NCBI GenBank assembly: GCA_036898135.1
Contig: CM072513.1
Span: forward strand, 15,280,522 to 15,344,521
Reading direction: 5' to 3'
DNA from: Oncomelania hupensis
Lineage: Eukaryota; Mollusca; Gastropoda; Littorinimorpha; Pomatiopsidae
Length of the DNA: 64,000 nt
The notes beneath the pieces are model-generated. The model was given only the letters and a program-made list of their open reading frames with translations, ran no database searches and was not told where the DNA came from. Below are positions 31,794 through 42,047 of the stretch, in pieces. The position numbers and the translations under genes were made by a program. The stretch's first letter is position 1. Each line of letters begins with the position of its first letter.

Positions 31794-33341
31794 TCCGGGT
31801 CGTCTCGCGCCGTCGATGTTCCCGATCATCAAATCGTACAGCGGCTTCTTCAGGCAAACCGCTTCGACTTCGCCTATGTAGAAAGGGGTGCTGACTTGAA
31901 TCTTTGCAACTGGCGCTCTCACACATTTGCTGTCGGCCATAAGTGTCCATTTTGAATCGCCAGTGAACTGTTCTTTAGCGATTAGGTCTTCTCTGACGAT
32001 GACCCCACTGCAGCCAGAGTCTCTTAAAACAGTCACTTCATGATTTCCGACGCGTCCCTTGGAAACAGGCATGTTCTGTACGGTCACAGCTGCGCTGGCG
32101 ACGACGGGGATGGATTTCCCGTTGGCAAGGAGGAGTTGGCCATCAGTCATGCACTCTTGCACGTCCGCAGGGGTAGCTGTGCGCTCGGTCTCACTCGGAA
32201 GAATGACGCTCCCGCCGCACACTTGATGGTCAGATCTACTGGTTTGCCGTTGATTGGAGAACCGCCTCTGCCGGTTGCCCGCCGCTGCGTTGTCCGTACT
32301 GCTCCGCTGTCCGCTACTTTTGTTTTGAGGACAATTAGCTGCTCTGTGGTCTGTAGCGTTGCAGGTGAAACAGCCTCTTGACTGCCCTTCCCTGGAAGGT
32401 GGCGTGGAGTCAGTATGTCTCTGGCTCGTCTGACTCCCCTGGATCTGGTTCCCATGGTTTCCAGTCTTCTGAAAATGTTTCGTCGCGCTGGGTGGCCCCA
32501 GGGTCTTCCCATGAGCGATGAGATATCTTTCAGCAGCCTCAGTCACATCTTTAAGCGTCTGCAGCTTTTGTTCTTCTAAGTGGGTCGCTAGGTCCTTGTG
32601 ACAGGCATTGAGAAATTGTTCCTTCACGATCAGGTCATGGAGACTGTCGTAAGACTTCATTTCGCCTGATAACTCCACCCACTTGTGTAGATATGACGAC
32701 AGGCGCTCCACAAACTGCTTTGGCGTCTCGTCTGACTTAGGCCGGCATTCACGGAAGCGTTTACGGTAGCCCTTCTCTGTAAAGTTGTAGCACTGCAACA
32801 GGGCCTCTTTCAAGACGTCGTAGTTTTTGGCGTCATCGTTCGACAGTCTGGTGTAAACTTCGAGAGCTTGCCCCGTCAGAAGTGCACTCAGTCGAATTGC
32901 CCAGTCTTGAGGTTGCCAGTTAGAGCTTTCAGCGAACCTTTCGAATCTCGCCAGATAGCTGTCGATCTGGTCCTTCCCGTCGACGAAAGCTGGCAATTTT
33001 GGAGCCGTATGGTCGTTGGTGGCTTGTGGCGCATGCTGATTGTTCTGGATACGCGCCAACTCTAGCTGGTATTGACGCTCAGCTTCTAATCGTCTCTCTT
33101 CCATCTCGTCACGCCGACGCTGTTCCTCTAATTCTCTTTCTTGACGCCGGTCTTCTCTTTCTTCTCGGCGACGCTGTTCGTCCTTTTCTTCTCGGCGTCG
33201 CTGCTCCTCTAATTCTCTTTCTTCACGGCGACGCTGCTCTTCTAATTCTCTTTCTTGTATTCTCTCCTGGGACTTGACGTACTCCGTCAGCTGTTTGCCT
33301 TTGAGATTCAGTGCAATCCCTTTCTGCCAGAAGTCAGCCAT
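31794..33341 (-). CDS. Gag-protease of element D
   Basis: Open from ATG 33341. Residues 1-20 form a short helical start and 30-100 a Glu/Arg-rich coiled coil. The capsid follows (PAFVDGKDQIDSYL near 117-130), with a SCAN-like segment at about 190-278, a zinc knuckle C324, C327, H332, C337, and a protease with DSG at 441-443. The frame runs on to 31551, but the last stretch is frameshifted after about 31794. It would supply particle protein and protease. C carries the same protein in broken form, so D shows the family's ancestral Gag arrangement. Confidence 0.88.
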
Positions 33342-33349
33342 CTTGATGC

Positions 33350-33428
33350 TTCTGGAAAGTTCTTTTCTGGAAAGTTCTTTTTCTAAAAAGTTCTTGACTG
33401 TGCTGCACCCTTCTAGACTGTTCTAGAA
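33350..33428 (-). promoter_or_regulatory. Heat-shock-element array in the leader of element D
   Basis: Three-unit TTC/GAA/TTC arrays at 33350-33362 and 33365-33377, a degenerate third, and TTCTAGAA at 33421-33428. Fewer repeat units than in C. Confidence 0.55.
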
Positions 33429-33837
33429 CAGCACGCTTTCTGCAGTAGCGCTGATGCTTGTCACTAGTCGCCTTCGCTGACGCAGGCCCCGCTGTCCTCG
33501 TCGTATGCGACGCTGCACCACGCTGGTGTTGATGTATACGCTCCTGTGCTGAAGTAGACGCGACGTCCGCTCGTCGCTCTCTGTAACACTGGCGATGTAG
33601 CTCCGAGACTGTCCCTCGACGTAGTCTTACGGCAGCTACGTAGTCCCGATCTGTTGTTCGCTCACGAAGCAACTCTTCAGCGACTACACGCCCTTGCAGT
33701 CAACCCGAACCTATCGGTGATGTAGTCCCAGTATGTTGGCCCCTCTCGACGCAACTCGTTGGCGGCTACCCTCGATGACTGCCTCTCGTAACGTTGACTC
33801 GCTTGTTGTAGCAGTTGAACCCTTGGCTATGGCGTGA

Positions 33838-33855
33838 ATCGCGGCTTGACCCCCA
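33838..33855 (-). other. Primer-binding site of element D
   Basis: Same 18 bases as in C, 3 nt from the LTR. Confidence 0.5.
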
Positions 33856-33858
33856 AAA

Positions 33859-34496
33859 TGTTACACTCAAGTTCGATGATGGTGTTTTCTATCAGTATCT
33901 GATTCAGCCCCGATGCTTGAATTCCTGATAGTTGTGTAACTCAGATTCGTTTATTCACACAGCCTGCTCAATCAGCTTACAAGTCACAAAGTCGACGTAT
34001 GAAGTTTTCCACTTTTATTCAGCACACATCAACAACTGCATACAATTCTCAATTCAACTCAACAACTTTCACAGCAACTCTCAGTTTCACTATCAACAAC
34101 TTTTCTCTCTCAACAGAAACTCGGCACACGATTAAATAACCTCTCTCTCTTTTCTCGAACAATTTGGTACGTGGTAGAAATGACCCACTGCCACCAATCG
34201 AACTAAAGATCGTCATCACTGACTTACGTCATTCACATTTTCTCTACTTCCGGGAACATTCACGACCTTCGATATCCATCCGGAAATTTCTATCAAGAGT
34301 AAACACGCATATCCAGAAGATTCTCAAATAATATCGACTAACGCAAATTATCAACGTTATACAAAGCCTCTCCTAACAACAATGCAAACTCGAATCAAAG
34401 GTAAATAAACTCCATTATTGAATACTTTGCAAATCGAAACGATTAGATCTATCGTACACGCTTCCGACATACTTTCGTTCACGTTTCAACGTAACA
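33859..34496 (-). repeat. 5' LTR of element D
   Basis: 638 bp. GAA/TTC paired sites lie at 34152-34159, 34254-34261, 34283-34290 and 34316-34323. Confidence 0.9.
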
Positions 34497-34830
34497 GACA
34501 CACATACATACAAACCACACTAAACGACACACATACATACAAACCACACTAAACGACACACATACATACAAACCACACTAAATGACACACATACATACAC
34601 ACTACACTAAACGACACACATACATACAAACCACACTAAACGACATACATACAAACCACACTAAACGACACACATACATACAAACCACACTAAATGACAC
34701 CCATACATACAAACCACACTAAATGACACACATACATACACACCACATTAAACAACACACATACATACAAACCACACTAAACGACACACAGACATACAAA
34801 CCACACTAAACGACACACAGACACACTAAA
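34497..34830. repeat. 29-bp minisatellite, right part
   Basis: About 11 units, more diverged than those on the left side of element D (CACACACTACACT and AAATGACAC variants). Confidence 0.92.
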
Positions 34831-35310
34831 GACAAAGAGACTCAGACCTCCTTCCACCAGCTTATCTCTTTCTGTACACAGGCGTCCCCTTGGAATTGCA
34901 ATAGCAGTGTTTATAACCTCTCAACCCGCACCCCTAAACCACCACCACCACCACCACCCCACCCACAAACACCCTACCAACCCCCACCCCACCCACACAG
35001 AAAACGCTAATTGCAGGCAACAGACCTGTATAATAATAATTGATAACAAACTGCACCATTAAAGCCCTTGTAGGAAACTAGTAGTTCACGGTTGATTAAA
35101 AGTATGCGGACGTGTAGCAAGTGTGCGCTGTAGCAGATGAGAGTATAACCGTAACTGCCGCACGCGCCTTGAGAAAGGATCAATGCCGATAAGTGCGCTG
35201 TGTAAGACCAGTGTCATGACAGTATCATTCATTACCCCATTATAATTCATCGCCCCGTTACATTCGTCACCGCATTCAGGTACGAGGCAGTGAAGTGGAT
35301 TTTGATGAAT
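34831..35310. other. No gene recognised
   Basis: Includes a C-rich tract (34925-35000). No supportable frame. Confidence 0.4.
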
Positions 35311-35362
35311 AGTTTTCAATGGTGGTATTGGATGCAGTTAATCTAAAAGTTCAAAAAAAAAA
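35311..35362 (+). repeat. S-family SINE 3' end
   Basis: AATGGTGGTATTGGATGCAG followed by TTAATCTAAAAG and an A run. Confidence 0.55.
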
Positions 35363-35479
35363 ATTCGCTTTGCTTTATCGTCTACTTATAGCGATCTCCC
35401 TGCCTTTACACCACGTGTCTGAGTGATAGATGAGTGTTGTTCTGCGTGTGAGAGTGCGAAAGATGTGAGCGTGTATGTT

Positions 35480-35695
<216 letters not shown>

Positions 35696-35869
35696 ATTGT
35701 AGCCGAGCGGAGTATTTGACTCCCGTCTCTCGGCCACTCTACCTTGAAAACACGGCCCAACCCTGAGCTGTTCATTTCATTTTATCCCTCCTAAGAGGGA
35801 CATAAAGGCGGAGCATAGACTAGAACTCGGTATATGTTATCATCCTAACGAGCAAGTAAATAAATTAAA

Positions 35870-36110
35870 ATAATAAGGATATTTATAAGGCGCTTTTCCT
35901 GGTAAGGAACAGTTCAAAGGGCTCCCTCGCGCATTCGCACACTCATTAAACATAAGTACAACGCATACAGAGAATTATGGCTGACAGCAGGAAGAATCAA
36001 AGCGAACTTGGGGAGAGCAAACCTTTCGCAGTGGCAGTTGCGCATCTCTCTCAGATATGTCCTTCTGTTGAAGGTGTCTGGGGACGGTCTGCGTGAGCGA
36101 TGTACACGTA
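35870..36110. repeat. Interspersed repeat with GCGC-type end
   Basis: TATTTATAAGGCGCTTTTCC at the left end is the reverse of a GGAAAAGCGCCTTATAAATA tail typical of SINE/LINE 3' ends. The rest is not recognised. Confidence 0.35.
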
Positions 36111-36204
36111 CCATCACGACAAAAGCGACAGCAGTAGATTTCCACTTTCACACCAATAGCACGAGAGCAGGATTACCCAATTCCTAAGTGGCCGGCTCGT
36201 GTGT

Positions 36205-36300
36205 GATCCTATATCGGCCAGCGCCTTGAGCAGCTCTTGAGCTGGAAAAGCGGTCTATAAAAACGATCAAATAAAATAAATAATAATAAATAACATAATA
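36205..36300 (+). repeat. Interspersed repeat 3' end, related to 47170-47535
   Basis: CGGCCAGCGCCTTGAGCAGC, a GCGGTCTATAAAAACGAT segment and an AAATAAATAATAATA tail match the reverse complement of 47170-47250. Confidence 0.6.
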
Positions 36301-36624
36301 AAAAGATGAAGGAAGTGAAACATACCAAACGAAGAATAACAAGACATTTAAAAAATAAATAAAAAAGAAGAAGCTTAACACCATTGGCCCAAACAAAAAC
36401 AAACAGCTCCACTGTGCGACAAGAAACACAAGCCGGGGTCTGTTGCATAGGGCGGTCCTAAGGTACTACTATTAATATTGGTCATCTGCTGCTTCTCAAG
36501 AAACACACAGAAGCGTTGTTGTATACAAAAAAAAAAAAAAACCACAAACAAAAACATACCAAAACACGCGGTGCCCTTGTGTATCTAGCGGCAAAGTCAG
36601 AGCTACTTCTACCATTACGATGAT

Positions 36625-36790
36625 TACTAGTACTACTACTACTACTACTGCTGCTGCTCCTGCTGATACTACTACTACCACTGCTGCTGCTACTATCAGT
36701 ACTACTGCTATTGCTGCTGCTACTGCTGCTGCTACTAATACTACCGCTGCTGCTGCTATTACTGCTGTACCAGCACTACCAGTGTACCAG
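36625..36790. repeat. (CTA/CTG)n trinucleotide tract, left of element E
   Basis: Mixed ACT, GCT and ACC trinucleotides. The tract continues beyond element E at 44150. Confidence 0.9.
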
Positions 36791-38887
36791 TGTCACGTCC
36801 CCCGAGCGGGTTCGGTGACGTCAGCACATAAAACGAGTGGAAGGAATAAAACTCAAACAAAATAAACTAACACAAAAATGCCAGAATACAGTCACACTCT
36901 TTTATTCTACAATCAACATACAAACACAGGACAAATGGGAACTAACCTTCCCCCAACCCCTAAATAGACCCCCGTCCCAATACTAACTAACAATTACCTC
37001 CCCTTGCAACAAACCCCAAACAGAACTAAACAACAGCAGTTTCTTTACAAGTGTGTACAACAAAATCAAAATCAACAATCAATTCAAAATGCAAGTCTTC
37101 AAATAATAAGCAATGACGTTGAATCATAAACTATTATCTAGGCGAAGCTGTGGCACAGAAGTAATGTCTCAATGTTCTTGTCAAGTAGCTCAGAAAGCTA
37201 AACAGTCTCTTTCACAGTAAGTGGATGATTCTTCTAGCTAAATGGATATGTTTTTAGGTGCGTGCAATGTGAGTCTGTGTGTGCATGAATTAGGTATGAA
37301 AACCTCCTGTAAATGTGTTGCCTCGATACATAGGCAAAACCTGCAGCAGTGTAAGAGATCACCACAACACTACTCTGTTGTAGAGGCAAAGGCACACCCC
37401 AGGCTGGCTAGGACCCAGTTAGCGTCAACAACAGCAACATCAGTACAGCATAACAGGCAACATCAAAGGCAACAGCGTTGAAATAATGCGTAGAAATAAA
37501 CAGGTAGAAGAAACACGTAGAAGTAATAATCAGCCCACACCTGTTGACATATACACAGTCTTAACAATATGCCCACAAAACAATAAACACTATATAATAT
37601 AACATAACACGCCGTCCTCCGTCCACCATCTTGACCTGTATAATTATGAATACCATGATAATAATACAAGATACTATACACACATTTCAATAATATAAAT
37701 CACCCTTTGATGCTAAATAATTCGCATCTTCTATAACCACAAACCTTTATATAAATGTACATAATCATTGCGACCTCACTTCAATCACACAGTCCTGATT
37801 CATTCCGCCCCCCTTCATCACCACCGTCACCCCCAACAATTATAGCACATCACGATTACCTCCCTTCATCCATACTGTAAACATGCTTCCTTCATAATCA
37901 TCACCTCATCTTTCTTCAGTATAATACATTCTATCGCTCTCTCCATACATACACCCTCACTCTCTCTCTCTCCCTCTCTATACTCCCCATCGTCGCCTTT
38001 GACCCACTTTCATAACAACAACAGCAACGACATTTCCCCCATCACATATACAATAAGAAAATCATAAGAAAATCATATAAAATCAACAAAATTCATTATA
38101 CATCCTAAAATACATCCCCTTCCCCACACTCATTACCACTCATACACGTACGCAGTTCTCGGAGCGCGCCACTAGAGAATTGAATGACAGGACTTGCTTA
38201 CCTTATAGGCCTCGGCTTGTGACGCCCCTTTACCCCAACACCACAACACGACACAACACTGTCACAATACAATGGGTTAGTCTTTTTTGAGAGTCACTTT
38301 CTCTTGCTATTGCACGTTATTCCACTTTCCAAATAACACTTATACTGAGGATGAGGACACCTTAGCTCTGGTACAGACACTAAGTCTTGGTGGGTGTTCA
38401 ATCGAGAACTACACACACCTTAAGTATGGAACTCTACATTCGTTAACGAATGGCAGTTAACATCTTCCTTCGAATTCTAAACATCCTTATCCCGACGAGG
38501 GCATAAGACCTTGGGTGGCTATATAAACAATAAACACATCCTTCCAACAGTACCCTACACTACAATGACCTCTGTCACAGGGTTGCTGCCTCGTTAGAAT
38601 TCGTTCCTCTCGCAACAGCATCTCAAACCACTCTGCCCTCCAAAACCGCGCCGGCCACAAGCAAAATAGTCGAGCTCTCGTCAGTATGCACGTTCTTTAT
38701 TACGCGTATCCCTAATCGAAATTGGCCGACTCCCTGTCTTCTACGAATCGCACGGACTTTACGAAACTGCACTTTCATACGCAAAAGTAAATCGGTCACG
38801 CTATTCTATGTACAACAGATATACGGAGAAGTGTAACTTCCTAAAAAGTGTAATTCTCCCTGCTATCTGAAAACTCGTGTCGTCACA
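36791..38887 (-). repeat. 3' LTR of element E
   Basis: 2,097 bp beginning TGTCACGTCC. Contains TGACGTCA (CRE type) at 36816-36823, close to the U5 end in element orientation. Confidence 0.92.
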
Positions 38888-38901
38888 CAACCCCCCCCCA
38901 G
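38888..38901 (-). other. Polypurine tract of element E
   Basis: Minus strand CTGGGGGGGGGTTG abuts the LTR. Confidence 0.7.
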
Positions 38902-38955
38902 TTCTTAACACCTTGAAGAACCTTAACTACGACGCGAATTTCAATACCCCCTATG

Positions 38956-41718
38956 CTACCTAATACTCCTATTGAGAAAAGCTGCCGGTCCATCGTCCTT
39001 CCTTGGAGTACGCTCTACAACCCCAAACGATGGGTGTAAACGAATTGCCCACTTCATCAGTCTGTTCTTGTCTCCCCTGATGTGATCGTCGCCCCGGCTG
39101 ATAGTCGATCGAGGTGCATTCCAGCTTATTTTCGTCTTTGCGTCACGGGGTGTCTCTGACTCTGTCTCTGACTCTGTCTCTGACTCTGTCTCTGACTCTG
39201 TCTCTGACTCTGCCTCTGACTCTGTCTCTGACTCTGTCTCTGACTCTGTCTCTGACTCTGTCAAAACTTCCCTAGGAACGCCCACCCTCGACCGAATCTC
39301 CCGCAGCGCTTCTGCCACCCTCTCTGCTTCTATGCCCTTGAGCGGTACAGCCTCGGGATAGCGTGTGGCATAGTCTACTCCCACTAGGATGTACATATTA
39401 CCCCGATCTGACTTGGGTTCGATGGGTCCCACAATGTCTACAGCCACCCTCTGAAATGGCTCGTCCACCAGCGGAAGTTGCTGTAGTGGTACCTTCCTCA
39501 CCCGTCCCCTCGGTACTACCTTCTGACATTCGGGACAACTGGCGCAATACCTCCGTACTTCGGCACACATTCCCGGCCAATAGAACGTTCCCCAGATCCG
39601 CTCCCTGGTGCGTTTCCCTCCCAAATGCCCAGCCATGGGTGGATCATGAGCCAACTGAAGGATCCCCCCTCTCAACTGTTTCGGGACTACCAGTTGCGTG
39701 ACCTGGCTACCTCTCTTCGTGTGTACCCGGTACAACACCCCCTTCTTCTTGCGAAACTCAGCTGACGCCCTACCTGACGCTATCGCCCCACCACTCTGTG
39801 CCAACGTTCTCGCCTTCGCGAGCGTCTCGTCGGTCTCTTGCATCCTGATCAACTCTGGGGTGCTAACAGAGATCTGGGATGGTTCGACCACTGCTAAGGG
39901 TACCTCCCTCTTCTTCTCGGCCTTCACCTGCGCCCGAGTCTGCACTGCTGCAGCCATCGCGCATTCGCCTCCGAACAAGGAAACAGGACTCTTTTCCCCG
40001 CTATCAAACGTTACCCAGTTACCCAGGATGATATCGGGCCCGTCCTCGAAAACCACCAGCTCCACTCTCCCCCTGACCAGCGCACAATCCAACTCCACCC
40101 AAGCTGTAGGTAGCAGACCCACGTTCGATCGATTCGCCAAGCAAATCTCGACAGTCCGACCCGTCAAATCAGCTGGTTTGACTAACCTGCTCGCGACTGC
40201 CCCTATCTCCGCCCCCGTATCTCTCAATACTCGAACGTCCTGCCCGTTCGCCCTACCTTGGCCCCATGGATCATAAGGTTTGATTGCACACACGCTAGCC
40301 CGAGGTGCGGTCTCCGTGGAAATAGTCCGTCCCACTGTAACCTGGCCTACCGTCTGAGATTTGACCTTGCAGTCCCTGACCACATGCTTGTCCGACCCAC
40401 ATCGGTAGCAACGACGTACCCCACTACCCCCTTCCGTCCTCCCTGTCTTCTGACCCTGACTTCCCCTGTTGCTAGGTTGCTGAGGAGCCTCCGGTCGTCT
40501 GGGAAAACTGCGTCTCTGACTGGGTAGTACGGGTGCCGGTGCTGATGCTGCTCGCTTGGCGTCTACCACGCGCTGCGCCAACTCTGCTGCGGCATGGCTA
40601 GTCGTCGGTAAATTCTCCCTCACGTAGATCTCTAACTCGGTAGTCATGATGGAGAAAAGCTGCTCTCCAATGAAGGTGTCTAGTATCTGCTCTACGTCGG
40701 TGATGTCTTTGCCGGCGAGCGAAAACCATTTCTTCACTAACGACCCTAATCTCACTACTAGCTGAGGAAACGTCTCTGCAGCTTCCTTCTTGGCCTCTCG
40801 AAACTGCCTACGATAGTAGTCGGCGTCCTTCCTGAAGCGTTTCAACAGCGCGTTTCTCACGGTGTCGAAATCCTGGGCTTGCTCAGGCGTCAGACGAAGG
40901 TAGGTGTCCCGGGCTTCCCCTTGTAACAAAGGCGCTAGCCTAACCGCCCATACCTCCCTCCGCCAACCCTGAACCTCGGCCACCCGTTCGAACATCTGGA
41001 GGTAGGCCTCTACATCCTCCCTCTCCTCCAAGGGTTTCAGTTTAACGGAGTAACCTGCCCCTCTATCTCTAGCCCTATTCTCCCTCTCACCCTGAGCAGC
41101 TCTGTCTTCATCTCTGGCTCTACGTTCCTCCTCTAGCCTCATCTCGAACATTCGCCTTTCCTCTTCCTTAGCCGCTCTCTCTTCTCGCTTCTCATCTTCT
41201 AACCTCTGTTCCAACCGACGTCGGTCTTCCCTCTCAGCCTCTAATCTAGCTTCTAGACGTCTACGATCCTCTTCCCTCTCCTTCTTTTCTTCCTCCCTGA
41301 CTAACCTCTCTGCTGCCTCCCTCCTCATTCTCTCCCTCTTCTCTTCTTCCCTCACTCTCCGTTCTTCCTCCCTGGCTACCCGCTCGGCTTCCAATCTAGC
41401 CTCCAGAAGCTTCCTTTCATCCTCCCTTCTCATCTCACTAACCACATAGTGCGCTAACGCTCCGTCTCGGAAACCCAGACTTTCCCCAATCTGTCTAAAT
41501 CTCTCACTATCACCGAGCGCGACCTCGACTTTGCTCTGTGCACCGGGCGATTTGGCATACATCTTAGGCATAGTGGTCTGAGTACTCACTGCGTAAGGTT
41601 CCTCCAACAACCCTGTCACTGAGCCGTCATCACCGAAGTCCTGCTCCTCCTGCTCAGCCTCCTCCTTACGGGTCCTAGCGTCGCGGCGCAACGCGGCTCG
41701 AGCATCCCGCGTAGCCAT
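38956..41718 (-). CDS. Gag-protease-partial integrase of element E
   Basis: I prefer the ATG at 41718 (MATRDARAAL); the frame is open a further 17 codons to 41769. Positions below count from 41769. A coiled coil very rich in Glu and Arg spans 110-235, with the capsid at about 240-405 and a SCAN-like part near 320-400. The zinc knuckle is C454, C457, H462, C467 and the protease DTG is 517-519. Integrase HHCC is H708, H715, C745, C748, and the first catalytic Asp is D778. At 837-838, just before the second catalytic Asp should appear, the protein turns into Ser-Glu-Thr-Glu repeats to about 872, then about 65 residues I cannot identify. Integrase cannot be active. Confidence 0.88.
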   Translation of the reverse strand: MATRDARAALRRDARTRKEEAEQEEQDFGDDGSVTGLLEEPYAVSTQTTMPKMYAKSPGAQSKVEVALGDSERFRQIGESLGFRDGALAHYVVSEMRREDERKLLEARLEAERVAREEERRVREEEKRERMRREAAERLVREEEKKEREEDRRRLEARLEAEREDRRRLEQRLEDEKREERAAKEEERRMFEMRLEEERRARDEDRAAQGERENRARDRGAGYSVKLKPLEEREDVEAYLQMFERVAEVQGWRREVWAVRLAPLLQGEARDTYLRLTPEQAQDFDTVRNALLKRFRKDADYYRRQFREAKKEAAETFPQLVVRLGSLVKKWFSLAGKDITDVEQILDTFIGEQLFSIMTTELEIYVRENLPTTSHAAAELAQRVVDAKRAASAPAPVLPSQRRSFPRRPEAPQQPSNRGSQGQKTGRTEGGSGVRRCYRCGSDKHVVRDCKVKSQTVGQVTVGRTISTETAPRASVCAIKPYDPWGQGRANGQDVRVLRDTGAEIGAVASRLVKPADLTGRTVEICLANRSNVGLLPTAWVELDCALVRGRVELVVFEDGPDIILGNWVTFDSGEKSPVSLFGGECAMAAAVQTRAQVKAEKKREVPLAVVEPSQISVSTPELIRMQETDETLAKARTLAQSGGAIASGRASAEFRKKKGVLYRVHTKRGSQVTQLVVPKQLRGGILQLAHDPPMAGHLGGKRTRERIWGTFYWPGMCAEVRRYCASCPECQKVVPRGRVRKVPLQQLPLVDEPFQRVAVDIVGPIEPKSDRGNMYILVGVDYATRYPEAVPLKGIEAERVAEALREIRSRVGVPREVLTESETESETESETESEAESETESETESETESETESETPRDAKTKISWNAPRSTISRGDDHIRGDKNRLMKWAIRLHPSFGVVERTPRKDDGPAAFLNRSIR
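39152..39262. repeat. 12-bp coding minisatellite in element E
   Basis: GACTCTGTCTCT repeats about nine times in frame, encoding the Ser-Glu-Thr-Glu repeat on the minus strand, with one GCC variant giving Ala. It sits exactly at the integrase break. Confidence 0.92.
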
Positions 41719-42026
41719 GTCAGAAAAGAAGGGAAGAACAAATGTTAGTATACACAAAACAAATAACACTTAACTGATACAAACACCTAACAGAATGAAT
41801 ACGCAACACAACAGTCACAGGAGCCGAGGAATCGTTCACCGTCGTACCCCTAAAGGCGAGCAAGTGAACCCTGCAACCCAATTCCCCGTTAATGCTGCAC
41901 TCCGAGTGTGATCCCTAGTGCAATACACCCACACTCCCGCCAACCGCCCGCTGCGTACCCTTTCACACAACAACTCAAACACACAACATACACATCTGGC
42001 ACTACCCTAACAAAATAAATGAGTCT
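41719..42026 (-). other. Leader of element E
   Basis: About 300 bp between primer site and gag start. No frame supported apart from the 17-codon extension of gag. Confidence 0.5.
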
Positions 42027-42044
42027 ATCCCACTTCTGACACCA
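42027..42044 (-). other. Primer-binding site of element E (tRNA-Leu)
   Basis: TGGTGTCAGAAGTGGGAT on the minus strand, 3 nt from the LTR. It is complementary over 18 bases to the 3' end of animal tRNA-Leu(CAG), as I recall that tRNA. Confidence 0.75.
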
Positions 42045-42047
42045 AAA

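Larger units (their letters stand above)
28934..34496 (-). mobile_element. LTR retrotransposon D (C/D family), RT-deleted
   Basis: LTRs at 28934-29568 (635 bp) and 33859-34496 (638 bp). TSD GACAC lies at 28929-28933 and 34497-34501 within the 29-bp satellite. The internal layout is as in C, including the same RT deletion junction, but with different single-base frameshifts. Gag up to protease is intact. The LTRs are very similar, with a 3-bp indel and a change at the outer end. Confidence 0.92.

Noticed and set aside
28493..34830. CRISPR-like array of 29-bp repeats
   Set aside because: No spacers; the units abut and vary by substitution.
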